This document shows positions 23,350 through 33,629 of a DNA stretch of 64,000 nucleotides, piece after piece. The stretch comes from Dendrophyllia cribrosa. Lineage: Eukaryota; Cnidaria; Anthozoa; Scleractinia; Dendrophylliidae. A program made the position numbers and the translations under genes. Where the stretch lies: positions 7,399,058 through 7,463,057 of the forward strand of contig JAJLRJ010000007.1 of NCBI GenBank assembly GCA_024195265.1, given 5' to 3'. Each line of letters opens with the position of its first letter. The first letter of the stretch is position 1. A model generated the notes under the pieces. That model made no database searches and had not been told where the DNA came from. It saw nothing but the letters and a program-made list of their open reading frames with translations.

Positions 23350-23600
23350 TACCGTGAAGGATATAATTTGCAAAGATTTTGGCGATTTTATTCCTTCGTT
23401 TTCTCCACATTTAATGATCAGTTTGAGAAGCTATATCAAACACTCAAAAGAATGTTTCATCAGATATCCAAACACCTCGAAGTGTGCTATAAAAACTCGG
23501 CTGCGTCTCGTTTTTCAAGCCACTTTTTGGTGTTTGGATATCCTGAATTAACACTCTCCTTGTGTTTGATATGAGGGAGCACGTTTTAACGCAGCTTCAT
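23350..23600. repeat. Dispersed repeat with inverted ATATCCAAACACC, related copy at 52635-52870
   Basis: 'gatatccaaacacctcgaag' (23461) and 'ggtgtttggatatc' (23530) form a stem. The upstream 'ttcatgatcagttt'-like segment and the 'tatccaaacatctcgaagt' segment recur at 52640-52770. Confidence 0.6.
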
Positions 23601-23945
23601 TATCAAAAGTACTTCTACTGCTGTAAAAGTGCCCGGTCTAAATGACAGATAGATTCGATCAGCAAATTAAACCTATACAAATGAAAAGGTAATCATCGGA
23701 AATATATAACAACATTTCACAACTTTAGCTTAGTCATCATCTTTAAATTCGACTTTTGAATAATTTCTAAATAGATTAGCAATTCTTCACAACTTTCCTA
23801 CCACTTGACTTTGTTTGTAGTTACATATTATCAACTGAGGAGAGCAAATATGAAATAAAACACGTTTCAATGCAGCTTCGTTATAAAAAGTACTTTTACT
23901 TCTATAAAAGTGCCTGGCGTAATGAACGACAGATAAGTTTTACTT
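23580..23945. repeat. Direct duplication of a 75-bp segment, 280 bp apart
   Basis: 'cacgttttaacgcagcttca' followed by 'aaaagtacttctactgctgt' (from 23581) recurs as 'cacgtttcaatgcagcttcg' and 'aaaagtacttttacttctat' (from 23860). Both continue into 'aaaagtgcc'. Confidence 0.7.
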
Positions 23946-24023
23946 GTATGTCGGTAAAGAGAAATAAATTTGGTCTTGATTCATACTCAAAATGTCGTGA
24001 ATTATAACGGTTTATTTTTGCCC

Positions 24024-24123
24024 TAGCCTGCACAATAGGCGCTTCTATGGTGCGCCAGCGCGAAGCACAAGAAACGAGCCACGAAATGGAGAGAAGAAAA
24101 ATGCCTCAGTGTTCTCCAGGCTA
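24024..24123. mobile_element. Degraded TAGCCTGC-family MITE
   Basis: TAGCCTGCACAATAGGCG at the left and CCAGGCTA at the right match the family at 13164-13348, but the right arm is eroded and no TSD is visible. Confidence 0.5.
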
Positions 24124-24129
24124 CTTTAC

Positions 24130-25410
24130 CTCGGGCTATCGATGGTTCTACTTATTAAATTAGATATTACTTACCTCGTACACCGTATTTATCACAAGCA
24201 GTCCTAAATGGAGAATAACCTTAAGAATCGTGGGTCTCAACGCAAGTAATTATGAACGGAACCATTTTCCTTGTTAGAGAGACGCTGACATGATGAGGTC
24301 CATTCGCAGTGTTAACCTGTGCAGTATCGATTGTACAATTCTTGCATTAAATCCTCATTGTTTGCATGACATATTTCTTTCTTCCCGCTTGCCTTAAAAT
24401 CCTGGCGAACTTTGCTTTGATAGTCTAAATTTAAACGATCAATGAAGAGTTTCGACAGAGCAGCAAACTAAAAGATCGTTTAGAAAATTCAAATATTGTC
24501 TTGGTATGATTTGCGCATGGGTGAATGAAAAGTTTAATCACTTAATTAATTCACTGCGGCGAAACTCATGAATAACAATCATATTCAGTAAAAATATTCA
24601 CATTGAAGTGTGTTTTAAATATTTTCACTAATTATAATAAATAATGTAAGACAATGTGAAGGCTGGAACGTGCGAGAAAACCTAAAACAAGTTATGCTCC
24701 ATAACGTGCGGAAAAATTGAAACTTTTAAAACGTTTTTTAAAATTTGCTATATTTGTTTTTTTTATTTTCGCATTTGGTTTGACGTCTTTTTTTCTGTGA
24801 ATACAGTTAACCCTCTTAAGGCAGACACCTCTCTAATGATGATCTATTTGTCCAAGACAAAAGTTTTCCTTTCTAAATGAAGGAGAATTTAAGCAGTGTC
24901 GCATTTATAAACTAGCCTTATTTTGCGAGGCGTCATGCTAGTCCTGTAAACAACACAGCTGCGTGATATCCAGGTCCAATGAAAGTAGAGGTTCCGAAGA
25001 GGTGCATGCCTTCTGTATTTTGCCCTGTTATTTGGTAGCCGATTAACACTAATCCAGGATTAGAGTCAGTTTTGAATTCAGTTAAATAACTAATCGCCAT
25101 CGATGTAAATTTTTCCGTAGTTTGTCTAAACTTCAGTTTCAACTTTGACTTGTCTTCACGTCTAGCTAAAAATAAGCTTTTAACCTGCGATGCCTCGTCC
25201 GTACATTGATGATCTTTAATAGATGGCGGGCCACATGGATAACATAGGCACGCATTGCGTGCATGAGCTATTTTGAAAATTATCCAAATGATATGAAATG
25301 GTGAAAGCAACAAAACAGCGGAAGTAAACTCGCACAAATAACCGCTTGCAGATATACGTTTTTTAAATCCTCCGGCCCGCCCCCTACTCCCCCAAAATAT
25401 CGAGATCACC
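24130..25410. other. Gene-free stretch
   Basis: A 158-codon minus-strand frame (24933-25409) is the longest unexplained one, but it shows no domain, splice support or codon signature. Nothing else is supported. Confidence 0.5.
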
Positions 25411-25417
25411 CGTGATT

Positions 25418-25639
25418 GGGTCCCGTTTCTCGAAAGTCCCGATAGCTATCTTATGTGCGCAATGTATTCATTAAAGATTAAAAATTTTGTTGGTTTTGAA
25501 AGCGAAGCAATAAAATTCTAACTCGACGAAACAAGTCGAGCTGGTTTGAGGGCTAAAAAATTCATCACCATTTTATAGATTCTGATTTTAATATAGTTCC
25601 GGGCCCGAAAAGTTATGGGGAGTTTCGAGAAACGGGCCC
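25418..25639. mobile_element. GGGCCCGTTTCTCGAAA MITE (copy A)
   Basis: GGGTCCCGTTTCTCGAAAGT at the left and 'agtttcgagaaacgggccc' at the right are inverted. The interior 'tgtgcgcaatgt..aagattaaa..gacgaaacaagtc' matches copy B at 50856-51093 along its whole length. Confidence 0.8.
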
Positions 25640-26860
25640 TCTGGGACCAAAACTCCATTTAGGTGGAAAAATGCAAAGTTTGCTTTTGTATTCTAGCCTA
25701 AAGGGTTAGGTATGAAAACGGGTGGGAACAAAATCACAAGTTTTGGCTAGCTTTTTTTCACGGGATTTCCAGAGTTATGTTATGACGAAACTACGGCCCC
25801 AGTAAAATAACTAACTTGTTTCAGTAATCAGTGTATCAAATTTCAACCAGAAAAGTCCTGCACAGAAATTTGATGCATCCAAATTGAAGGCTTGTTATTT
25901 CCTGGAAATTTGTATCTAGTCTTGTTTTTAAGTTGTTTTGATTATTCACGAAAGAAACGTGGAAATGGTTCCCTTTGGCCTGGAAGACGCAAACTAATTA
26001 AATTAAATTGTTTTCAACCTCAAACCACAAGCTAATTACTTGGGCGTAGCGACCAAGTATAAAAATGCAGTTTGGTCGTCCACAAATGTACAGTATTGCG
26101 CAACTCTGGGGACGGCGGGATTGTTCAAACCTTCACCGCGGTCACACGTCCAAGGCGTTTTTCGTTTTATTTGGTGGGATTCATTTAGAATTAAGTGGAA
26201 ACGTGGGCAAGGATGTATAAAATAATTAGTTTATGTAACTATCTTTTCATCTTTCCGGCTCAAAATAACGAGCTTCTTTTCAATCGTTGAAAACTGATCA
26301 AAACACTTCGTGCCTGAGCAAAATTGTGTTGGCAAATGGCGCCGACAGTTCTGCGGTTCATAGTTTTCAAACGCTTAGAACTTTTTTTAGTTTCATATTC
26401 AATATGCGTAAGGAAATTACTCAAGAAGACACTGCGAAAGTATTTGACACTCGCGAATTAAATGTCGATCTCGAAGATAACAGAAAATAACAGAAAAGGT
26501 AGCTTTTTTTTTCGAGCTCGGTAAAATAAACAGCTTGCCAAGTGAACCAAAGCTTGAAAATGAGAAAATACTATTTGGTCGCCATTCTTTTTTTTATTGC
26601 TGTCAAGTTGTATTTTTTTTGTGTGTGTTCCGCGCGTGTTTAGAACCCAGTCGGTGCGCGCCAAAAAACTGTTACGAGCCACCTTAAGGCAAACGAGTAA
26701 GTTAACTTAGCAAGGAATTCCTCGAAGCAAAGCAATACTCCTAACCAGGAACCGGCTCCTGACTTAACCTCTCCAACAAGAAAAACGAAGAAAGTTACTC
26801 TCCTGGTAAATAGGCTTTACTTGATTATTTTTGCATGCTAACATGTAATTTGGCAACACA
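25640..26860. other. Gene-free stretch
   Basis: No exon, RNA or repeat supported upstream of the GPCR remnant. Confidence 0.5.
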
Positions 26861-28241
26861 ATGACGTTTCCTAGCAGTACTGACTTAGCCAAGAACGTTT
26901 CCGTGTTTTATTGCCCAAGCAACCCGAAGTTTATATGGATTTTAAGCGACACAATCCCGTTTTACATTGCATCAATCACTTCGTCTTTTGTTTCCCCCGC
27001 GACCATTTTCGTAAACATCTCAGTAATCATCGCAGTATGGAAAACAAGAGATATGCAAACAAACTCAAACATTTTGTTGGCTAGCATGGCCGTAACGTAG
27101 TGGGCGTTGCTTCCATGCCTTTAAACGGATAGTTTCACATACTATAATTAGTCCAAACAAAGCGAAGGATGACCATAATTCGCAGAAAATTTCAACGGAT
27201 TACACCGACAAAGTCAACACTGATAAAACCTTTGACCCGAAGGATTTATTCTACGCTCTGGTGGCTTTCATGGCGCCTATGGATACGCATATTCATCCAT
27301 TCAATCAGCTGACTGATCGCGACATTTTTGTGGGCAAATTTCCCGCCAGAGTTATCCACTCGCTTCCGATTGGTCTAAACAATGACATTAAATGGATTAC
27401 GTCATAGCTTGCACATGCGCCGAACCGTGAAACCCTCCCTTTAACCATCACCTTAGATATCCTACTTCTCCGTAAGGAATTGAGCCATAATGAATACGAT
27501 TTGTGAAATTGCTTTTGCAAATCAACTAGTGCTATACGCTGCTGTTTGCTCGTCTTTGCATCATCTGACCGTAGTTGCTTGGGATAGATACCGCCATACG
27601 TAGCAGTTGAAAAGTGTTTTCAGTGCAATGTAATAGCCCGAAGAGCTTGCGTCAAGAAGTTTGCTATAAACGCATGGATCCTAGCCGTGTTGACGACGAC
27701 TCCCATGCGTATTCTGGTAGCCACTGGTGTCCAGTACAACTACATGGAGGTCTTGAACTGAACATCATCCTCTCACTTCCGGCGTTGGTATGCATGGTTC
27801 TCATCGGATACTTCTATACTAGGGTGTACCTTGGGGTGCGTAAGCTGAAACGAACACGAGAAATTAGCTGCGCTGCGCGTGTTAGAGTGTGCCACGAGAA
27901 TGGCATTGCCAAAAGGACAATGGTAGTAACAGTTGTCTCCTTTGTCTACTTCATCCCATCGGTCGTCGTTCTTCTCTTTGGAAAGCTAGGCTGCTCCATT
28001 TCTTCGTACAAGCTCATTTTTCCGTTGGTCGGAGTTGATAATTCAACTGAACTCTCTCATAAACCCCATTTTGTATTGCTTCGCACTAAACCTCAAGTTC
28101 AGGAACGTGGTCTCTAAGTCTTCTAAAGATAAGGAAGATTTGGAAGCCCAACGCCGATCAGATGGCAGGGAGTTTACCCACGGTTGCTTCTTTCCGGCAA
28201 TCGACGCCGATCAAGACAAATTGGTACAAGTAAGATCCTGA
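26861..28241 (+). pseudogene. Class A (rhodopsin-like) GPCR pseudogene
   Basis: A seven-transmembrane receptor remnant read in several frames. Frame 26861-27100 gives the N-terminus and TM1 (FVSPATIFVNISVIIAVW) and the start of TM2. One base later the frame shifts to a VVGVASMPL TM2 segment. After about 330 bp of non-matching sequence, 27489-27602 gives TM3 with a WDRYRH (DRY-type) motif. TM4 lies in another frame near 27640-27760, TM5 and TM6 in 27764-28117, and TM7 with NPILY in a further frame from 28035. At least four frame changes plus an insertion show it is dead. It lacks introns, as many cnidarian class A GPCRs do. The ligand class cannot be judged. Confidence 0.88.
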
Positions 28242-28860
28242 ATTTGCAAGAGTTCAAGGAAGAACAACAAGCCGACCTTTATACCGCCAGAGCTGGACCA
28301 GAGCATTTCCAATTCTATTGCCTTCGCTGATGCAGTTTACCAAAGCCATACCATCTTCAACAGCCAACCACTGACGGAGAAGGCGATGGCTGCTTCATCG
28401 TGTAAAGCAAACGGAAGCATCTATGTCGACGTTCATAAACCAAAACGCAAGAGAAGGCGACAGCATGCACGAATCAAACCAAGAAACGCGCGGGCAGACT
28501 GCGGACGAAAGAGATGACCAGAGCCTTCCGAGACTTATAGGGGGAATACGTTTCTACATTTTTTTGGCCACATCTAAAGGGTGGTATTTAGTGGTTTTTC
28601 GTAGTTGGCGTGGAACAATTTTCTAGACTTTTAGTGAAATATAATGTAAGCGAAAAGTAATTTAAGAGTCAGGAGAATAGGTAGAATATGTTGGTAGGAT
28701 ACATTCATCAGATGACTGACTGACTCATCCTAAATAAACGTGTTAGGAGTCAGAATCATTCAATTGCTCTTAGAACCCCAAGATGAAAATATCAAGTGAT
28801 TCATAATCAGTTTTTCACGATCTTCTTAGACACTCGGGAAGAACTTGAAAGCCAAAGATA
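28242..28860. other. No gene seen
   Basis: Possibly the decayed cytoplasmic tail of the GPCR remnant, then AT-rich sequence up to the LINE. Confidence 0.4.
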
Positions 28861-28864
28861 ATGA

Positions 28865-29698
28865 ATGCTACGGTTCCCGTACACTAGTAGGGTAATTATC
28901 AACAAAACCGAACCATCATGTTTAGGTTTAGCTATTATCAAATTAATTGACAAAAAAGACAGAGATAGAAGGTATATTAAAAACTGGAGGCCAATTTCCC
29001 TCCTAAATGTAGATGTGAAGATTGCTTCAAAGGCCCTCGCCTTTCGCCTAGAAAAGATCTTACCAGAGATTATACATGTTGACCAATACGCATACGTTAA
29101 AGGAAGAACGATTTTCGATGCTATTCGCACAATTGATGATATCATGGAGTATACTAAAATTCAAAAACTGCCTGGCCTAATGGTTGCTTTCGACTTCGAG
29201 AAGGCCTTTGATTCATTAAGCTGGTCTTTTTTATTCAGAGCCTTGCGGTCATTTAACTTTGGCGAAACATTTATTAAGTGGGTTTCTGTCCTCTATCGTA
29301 ATATATCAAGTTGCGTTCTGAATAATGGTTTTTCAACAAAGCTATTCAATGTTCACAGAGGTGTTAGACAAGGCGACCCACTGTCGGCATATCTTTTCAT
29401 TATCGCACTTGAACCGTTGCTCATTAAAATCAGAAGTGACGAGGAAATAAAAGGTATTGTTGTTGAAGACAAGGAAATTAAGCTTATAGCTTTTGCCGAT
29501 GACTTGACAACAGTTGTACTTGACATTAACTCTTTCGAAAATCTCTCGACGACATTTAATAGATTCGGAATATGTTCTAGCTTGAAACTCAACGCTGAGA
29601 AAACCGAAGCTCTATGGCTGGCCTGGGGACCTGTCATAATAGAGATCAACCCCCGCTCGCTAATGTTAACAAAATTAACAAACCAGTTAAGATCTTAG
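28865..29698 (+). pseudogene. LINE reverse transcriptase, N-terminal piece
   Basis: Encodes the RT palm: KNWRPISLLNVD near the start, motif A with AFDFEKAFDSL, motif B with GVRQGDPLSAYLF, the catalytic FADD motif and a KLNAEKTEALW motif. The catalytic aspartates are present. A frameshift around 29630-29680 stops this frame 20-30 codons after the KTEALW motif while homology continues in 29614-31164. The part upstream of the KNWRPIS region is lost. Confidence 0.88.
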
Positions 29699-31164
29699 GC
29701 GTTTATTTTACTTATAAATGGAGGAAAAGACAAGAGCTCAATTATGACGAAACTTTGAAATTGATTTCTGAGATTCTGAAAGGATGGAAATGGCGAAATT
29801 TAACTTTATATGGTAAAATCCAGGTTATAAAGACATTTGTAATACCGAAATTCATGTTTCGCGCGTCCGTTATTTGCTTAACGAAAAAGCTGATGAAAGA
29901 ACTTAATTCTATTATCTACGGATTTATTTGGAAAGGAAGAGATAAAATTAAGCGCCTGGCACTTATAAGTGATTATAAGAACGGTGGTCTGAGAATGCCT
30001 CACATTAAAACTCTTATTGATACGCAACGTATTATCTGTCTTAAAAAGTACATTGAAGGTTACGATAGCCCATGGAAACATATTCTTTCGTTCTTTCTTA
30101 AGGATTGTGGTGGAAAATTTATCTTACATTGTAATTTTTGCCCTGCTGATCTACCAGACCGTCTTCCGAGTTTTTATAGAGAATGCCTCACTGTCTGGTC
30201 TAAATTAACTGTTAAACCTGTCGAGTCTCGCGAAGAAGTCTTGAAACAAATTTTATGGAATAATCAGTTTCTTCGCATTAGCGATAAGGCCATTTTCTGT
30301 AAAAAATTATTCTCGAAAAATATTATCTTTCTTTATGACATTTCGACCGAAAATGGAAGTCTACAGCCTTGGCCCTTTTTTGAGGCTTTGGGGCTCAATG
30401 CTAATGATTTCTTCTTACTCCTAGGTATCTTTGATTCCCTTCCCTCCGCCTGGAAAAGGCTAATAAATTCGAATGATGGGGGTCCTACAACACCCAACAG
30501 CATACCCACAACACAATACACTTTCTATTTAAATGGTAAAAACTATTCACTGGATTCGATGAACTCAAAAAAACTGTATTGGGAAGTGGTGAAGACGATT
30601 CAAGTCGATCCTTCTGCCCGACAAAAGTATAGTGCGATATTTAGCAATTGCGATTTGGATTGGGAAACAATTTATTTAATCCCGCATGCTGTTACACTTG
30701 ATACTAAAACAAGAATCTTCCAATACAAACTTATTAATCGAATATTATATACTAATAAATCTTTATATAAAATGAAAATGATCGATTCCCCTTTGTGTAC
30801 TTTCTGTCAAATGTCAGATGAATCACTCGAGCATCTTTTTTGTTATTGTAATTTTAGCCTAGCCTTCTGGAAGTCCGTAGTTCTTTGGCTTAAGTCCTTA
30901 CATATTAATATTGATTTTTTAAATGATTACGACATCATTTTTGGCCTAACCGAGAAGATTATTAATTGGACTCTTTTAAATCATATAATCATTATCGGTA
31001 AACAGATCATCTATCATAACCAGCAGAAGAATTCTTTACCTTCTTTGAATCAAGTTATCGCTAGGCTAAAATACATTGAATCCATTGAGCGCTCAATTGC
31101 CCTTAAGAACTATAAAATAAGCATTCATAATGAAAAGTGGAAGCCAATAATCAATTTTCTGTGA
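29614..31164 (+). pseudogene. LINE reverse transcriptase, thumb and C-terminal zinc-knuckle piece
   Basis: Continues the protein with KPVKILGVYFTY, the FIWKG and NGGLRMPHI motifs typical of L1/Tx1-type C-terminal halves, and a CTFCQMSDESLEHLFCYC zinc-knuckle-like motif before the stop TGA. The frame is otherwise intact for about 490 codons, so decay is modest and insertion may be fairly recent. Confidence 0.86.
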
Positions 31165-31772
31165 CATAGCATATGGAATTTTGAAGTCTTTTGGAAAATT
31201 GTGTAAAGTTGTAATATGTAATGTAATGTACATAATGTAATACCGTAAGTAATGTGATGATTAGTTCTTTTAGTTTCTTTTACTGTATTGCAAGACAGTG
31301 TAAAGTAACGTAACGTAACGTAATGTAGTGTAATGTAATGGTAGAGCAGTTAAAAAAAAAAAAAAAAAAAAAAATGTTTAGGTTTCCACAAGAAAAAAAA
31401 TTTCAGTGATAAAATACGATTTCTAGCTCTTCAAAAAGTGATAAAAAATAGGAGTTTTTCTGTAAGTACCGAAACACGTTGTACTTCTATTGTTTGCGAC
31501 CACAAGAAACCACAAGAAAGAGAAACTTGGTTGACCGTTGCGTTTGTGCTTGCACTTGTTTCACGTCGACAATGAAGAGCTGTGTTTTTATGTTTGTATC
31601 GCATGTGAAAACCAGGCTTTATCCTCGCTTTTCATAATGTGGATCTTGTCTTCCCGCGCGCAGAGATCATATTCCATGCAACTACACTGCTCCGCCTTGG
31701 CAAGACAGTCCGCTCGCCGTTTGGATAATAGCGTGCATGGCTCGTGCTCTTGTACCCCTCCCCCCAAGGCCC

Positions 31773-32354
31773 AAGGCCGGCACACACTAGGGGACATGTT
31801 GCGGGGACATGAAGCGGGGACAAGCCCCTTCGTGTGCACAACATACTGGCGCATGTTGCAGGGACAGTACGCAAGCTGGTGCACACAAAGCGGATTGAGG
31901 TATAAAAATCACAGAAATCACTAAAGGCGCCTGGGAACTAGTATACGAGCAAAGAAAGATGGCGGACTCTATGGTTAGGAAAAAGAAGCTTCTACTACTG
32001 TCAATGATATTACTAGATGAAGAAATGTGTAATTATGTTGACCGAAAACGATGGATACGCAAGTGGCTGAAAATAAGAGAAGAAAAAGGAGCCTACTACA
32101 CCTATTTTGTAGCGGGGACAGTTTGCAAGAGCAGTGCACACGATGCGACATCGAAATGGGGGTCATTTTGTCCCCGCTTCATGACGCACGAATTCAAACC
32201 AGCTGAATTTCGTGCAACATGTTGCAGGGACAAAATTGTGTCCCCGCAACAGAAATTTTTCGCAAAAACAGGGATGTTACACGAGGAAAACTGTCGCTGC
32301 AACATGTCCCCGCTTCATGTCCCCGCAACATGTCCCCTAGTGTGTGCCGGCCTT
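31773..32354. mobile_element. TIR element with about 50-bp ends (CCGGCACACACTAGGGGACA)
   Basis: The left terminus AAGGCCGGCACACACTAGGG and the right terminus CCCTAGTGTGTGCCGGCCTT are perfect inverted repeats. They continue as GACATGTTGCGGGGACATGA and its inverse. 'gcggggacag' and 'gttgcagggaca' motifs recur inside. No transposase; frames of 128 and 140 codons across it are repeat artefacts. A TSD is not evident. Confidence 0.85.
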
Positions 32355-32378
32355 TACGCCTCCCCGCAAGTCAGTTAT

Positions 32379-32610
32379 TAGCGACCTTCAGATTTGACTA
32401 CGAGTACGAAATCGAGTACGAGTACGACTTTGGAATTTCGAGATAATTGTATCCACCGAACTGTAACTCCTTCCTGTTGCTGACTAACACGTAAATAAAC
32501 GTTAGGGATAAGATTGGTGTGATAATTAAGTATATGAGGCACACGAATTTGGTTTGAAAACTCGTACTCGTACCCAATCTCGTACTCGTAGTCCAATCTG
32601 AAGGTCGCTA
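32379..32610. mobile_element. TIR element TAGCGACCTTCAGATT
   Basis: TAGCGACCTTCAGATTTGAC at the left and GTCCAATCTGAAGGTCGCTA at the right are inverted repeats with CGAGTACGA/TCGTACTCG subterminal repeats. It is 232 bp, starting 24 bp after the preceding element. No TSD assigned. Confidence 0.8.
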
Positions 32611-32941
32611 TTAAAAGAGAGAAAAGAACTGAAGAGACTGTTTTGTTGTCCACGCTTAGCTGAATATTTAATAGAAATACAAACCATAAATTTGACAGTA
32701 AAAAGAGGTTACTTAGCGGAACTATAATACAGCTGGGATCTGAGTTAATAATTTTTTAAAGCAAAAAAAAGAAAAGAAAAAAAGAATAAATACTGAACGA
32801 GTAAAACTGTCCAACCATATGTCAAGTAACTTTCTGCTGAAACGGAAGAGTGTATGATGACATAAATGTGATAAATTGTATATTGTATTATAAAAATATA
32901 TATGATATTGATTGATTCATAAACACAGTATTGGATTTGTT

Positions 32942-33629
32942 TTATACCGGACTCATCCCAACTAAATATCTCAGTCTCTCAAAGACAAAAAATGTGACAA
33001 TAGTATGAGGTCCTATTCGCATCCAGTTCGGTATAAATCCTTTATAAAGCCCCAGTATTCCTTCATGCTTCACAATTTTTCCTAGACAGTGAATTGTATT
33101 CCTGTACACAAGTGGCGCACCGCTAGCATCTTTCTTCTGATTCATCATGCGAGTTTTGACCACATCAAAAGGGGACGTGCTACAGGCCGTCACAAATCCA
33201 GCTATGACGGATGAGACTCCGTGAAGCACAGGCCCTTCCTCCAACAAGTGAGCATTTAAAAGTGTATGCTTAGTATGATCGTAGGAGGGAATCTGCGCTG
33301 CCGTTAAAATAGCGGCGCGCTGAACTGTAGGGCCGACACCAGTCCAAAGTCCTCTGATCCCTTCCTTTTGCGCGATTGTCCAAAATGCGTGGAAAGTGTG
33401 CCGATATTTGGATGTCTCACCAGGCCTTAGGGCTTGAAAGCGCACCTTGACAAGATCCGTGGGTGTGGCAATTGCACTTCCTATTGTTCCCGAGATGGCA
33501 CCAGCTGTTATCTTCTTCCATAGTGGGGTATGGGCAACATCTGTAGCTCCTAACTTGACTTTTAATGGCTCATAGGCACCGAGACGAATTGTACTGTAAG
33601 AGCCTTCTCTCATCAGAGACGGCAGGAGC
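32942..33629 (-). CDS. SLC25 carrier, last exon
   Basis: Encodes the end of repeat 1 and all of repeats 2 and 3, ending MSPV. The acceptor is 'ttttctag' at 33637-33630. The in-frame sequence further upstream (to 33730) is intron. 150 bp beyond the stop lies an A-rich patch but no clear poly(A) signal. Confidence 0.92.

Larger units (their letters stand above)
28865..31374 (+). mobile_element. 5'-truncated non-LTR retrotransposon (LINE, L1/Tx1-like)
   Basis: Reverse-transcriptase homology begins abruptly near 28913. Two frames, 28865-29698 and 29614-31164, together cover RT and the C-terminal region. The tail 31165-31350 has GTAAT/GTAAC pentamer repeats and ends in a poly(A) run at about 31351-31374, giving the strand. 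The endonuclease and ORF1 parts are missing, as expected from incomplete reverse transcription. It lies between the GPCR remnant and a TIR element. The clade call is tentative. Confidence 0.9.

Noticed and set aside
24933..25409. 158-codon minus-strand ORF
   Set aside because: The longest orphan frame, but it contains MITE-like sequence ('actaatccaggatt') and no recognisable domain or splice context.
31538..32381. ORFs of 128 and 140 codons
   Set aside because: They run through the inverted ends and internal repeats of the TIR element 31773-32354.
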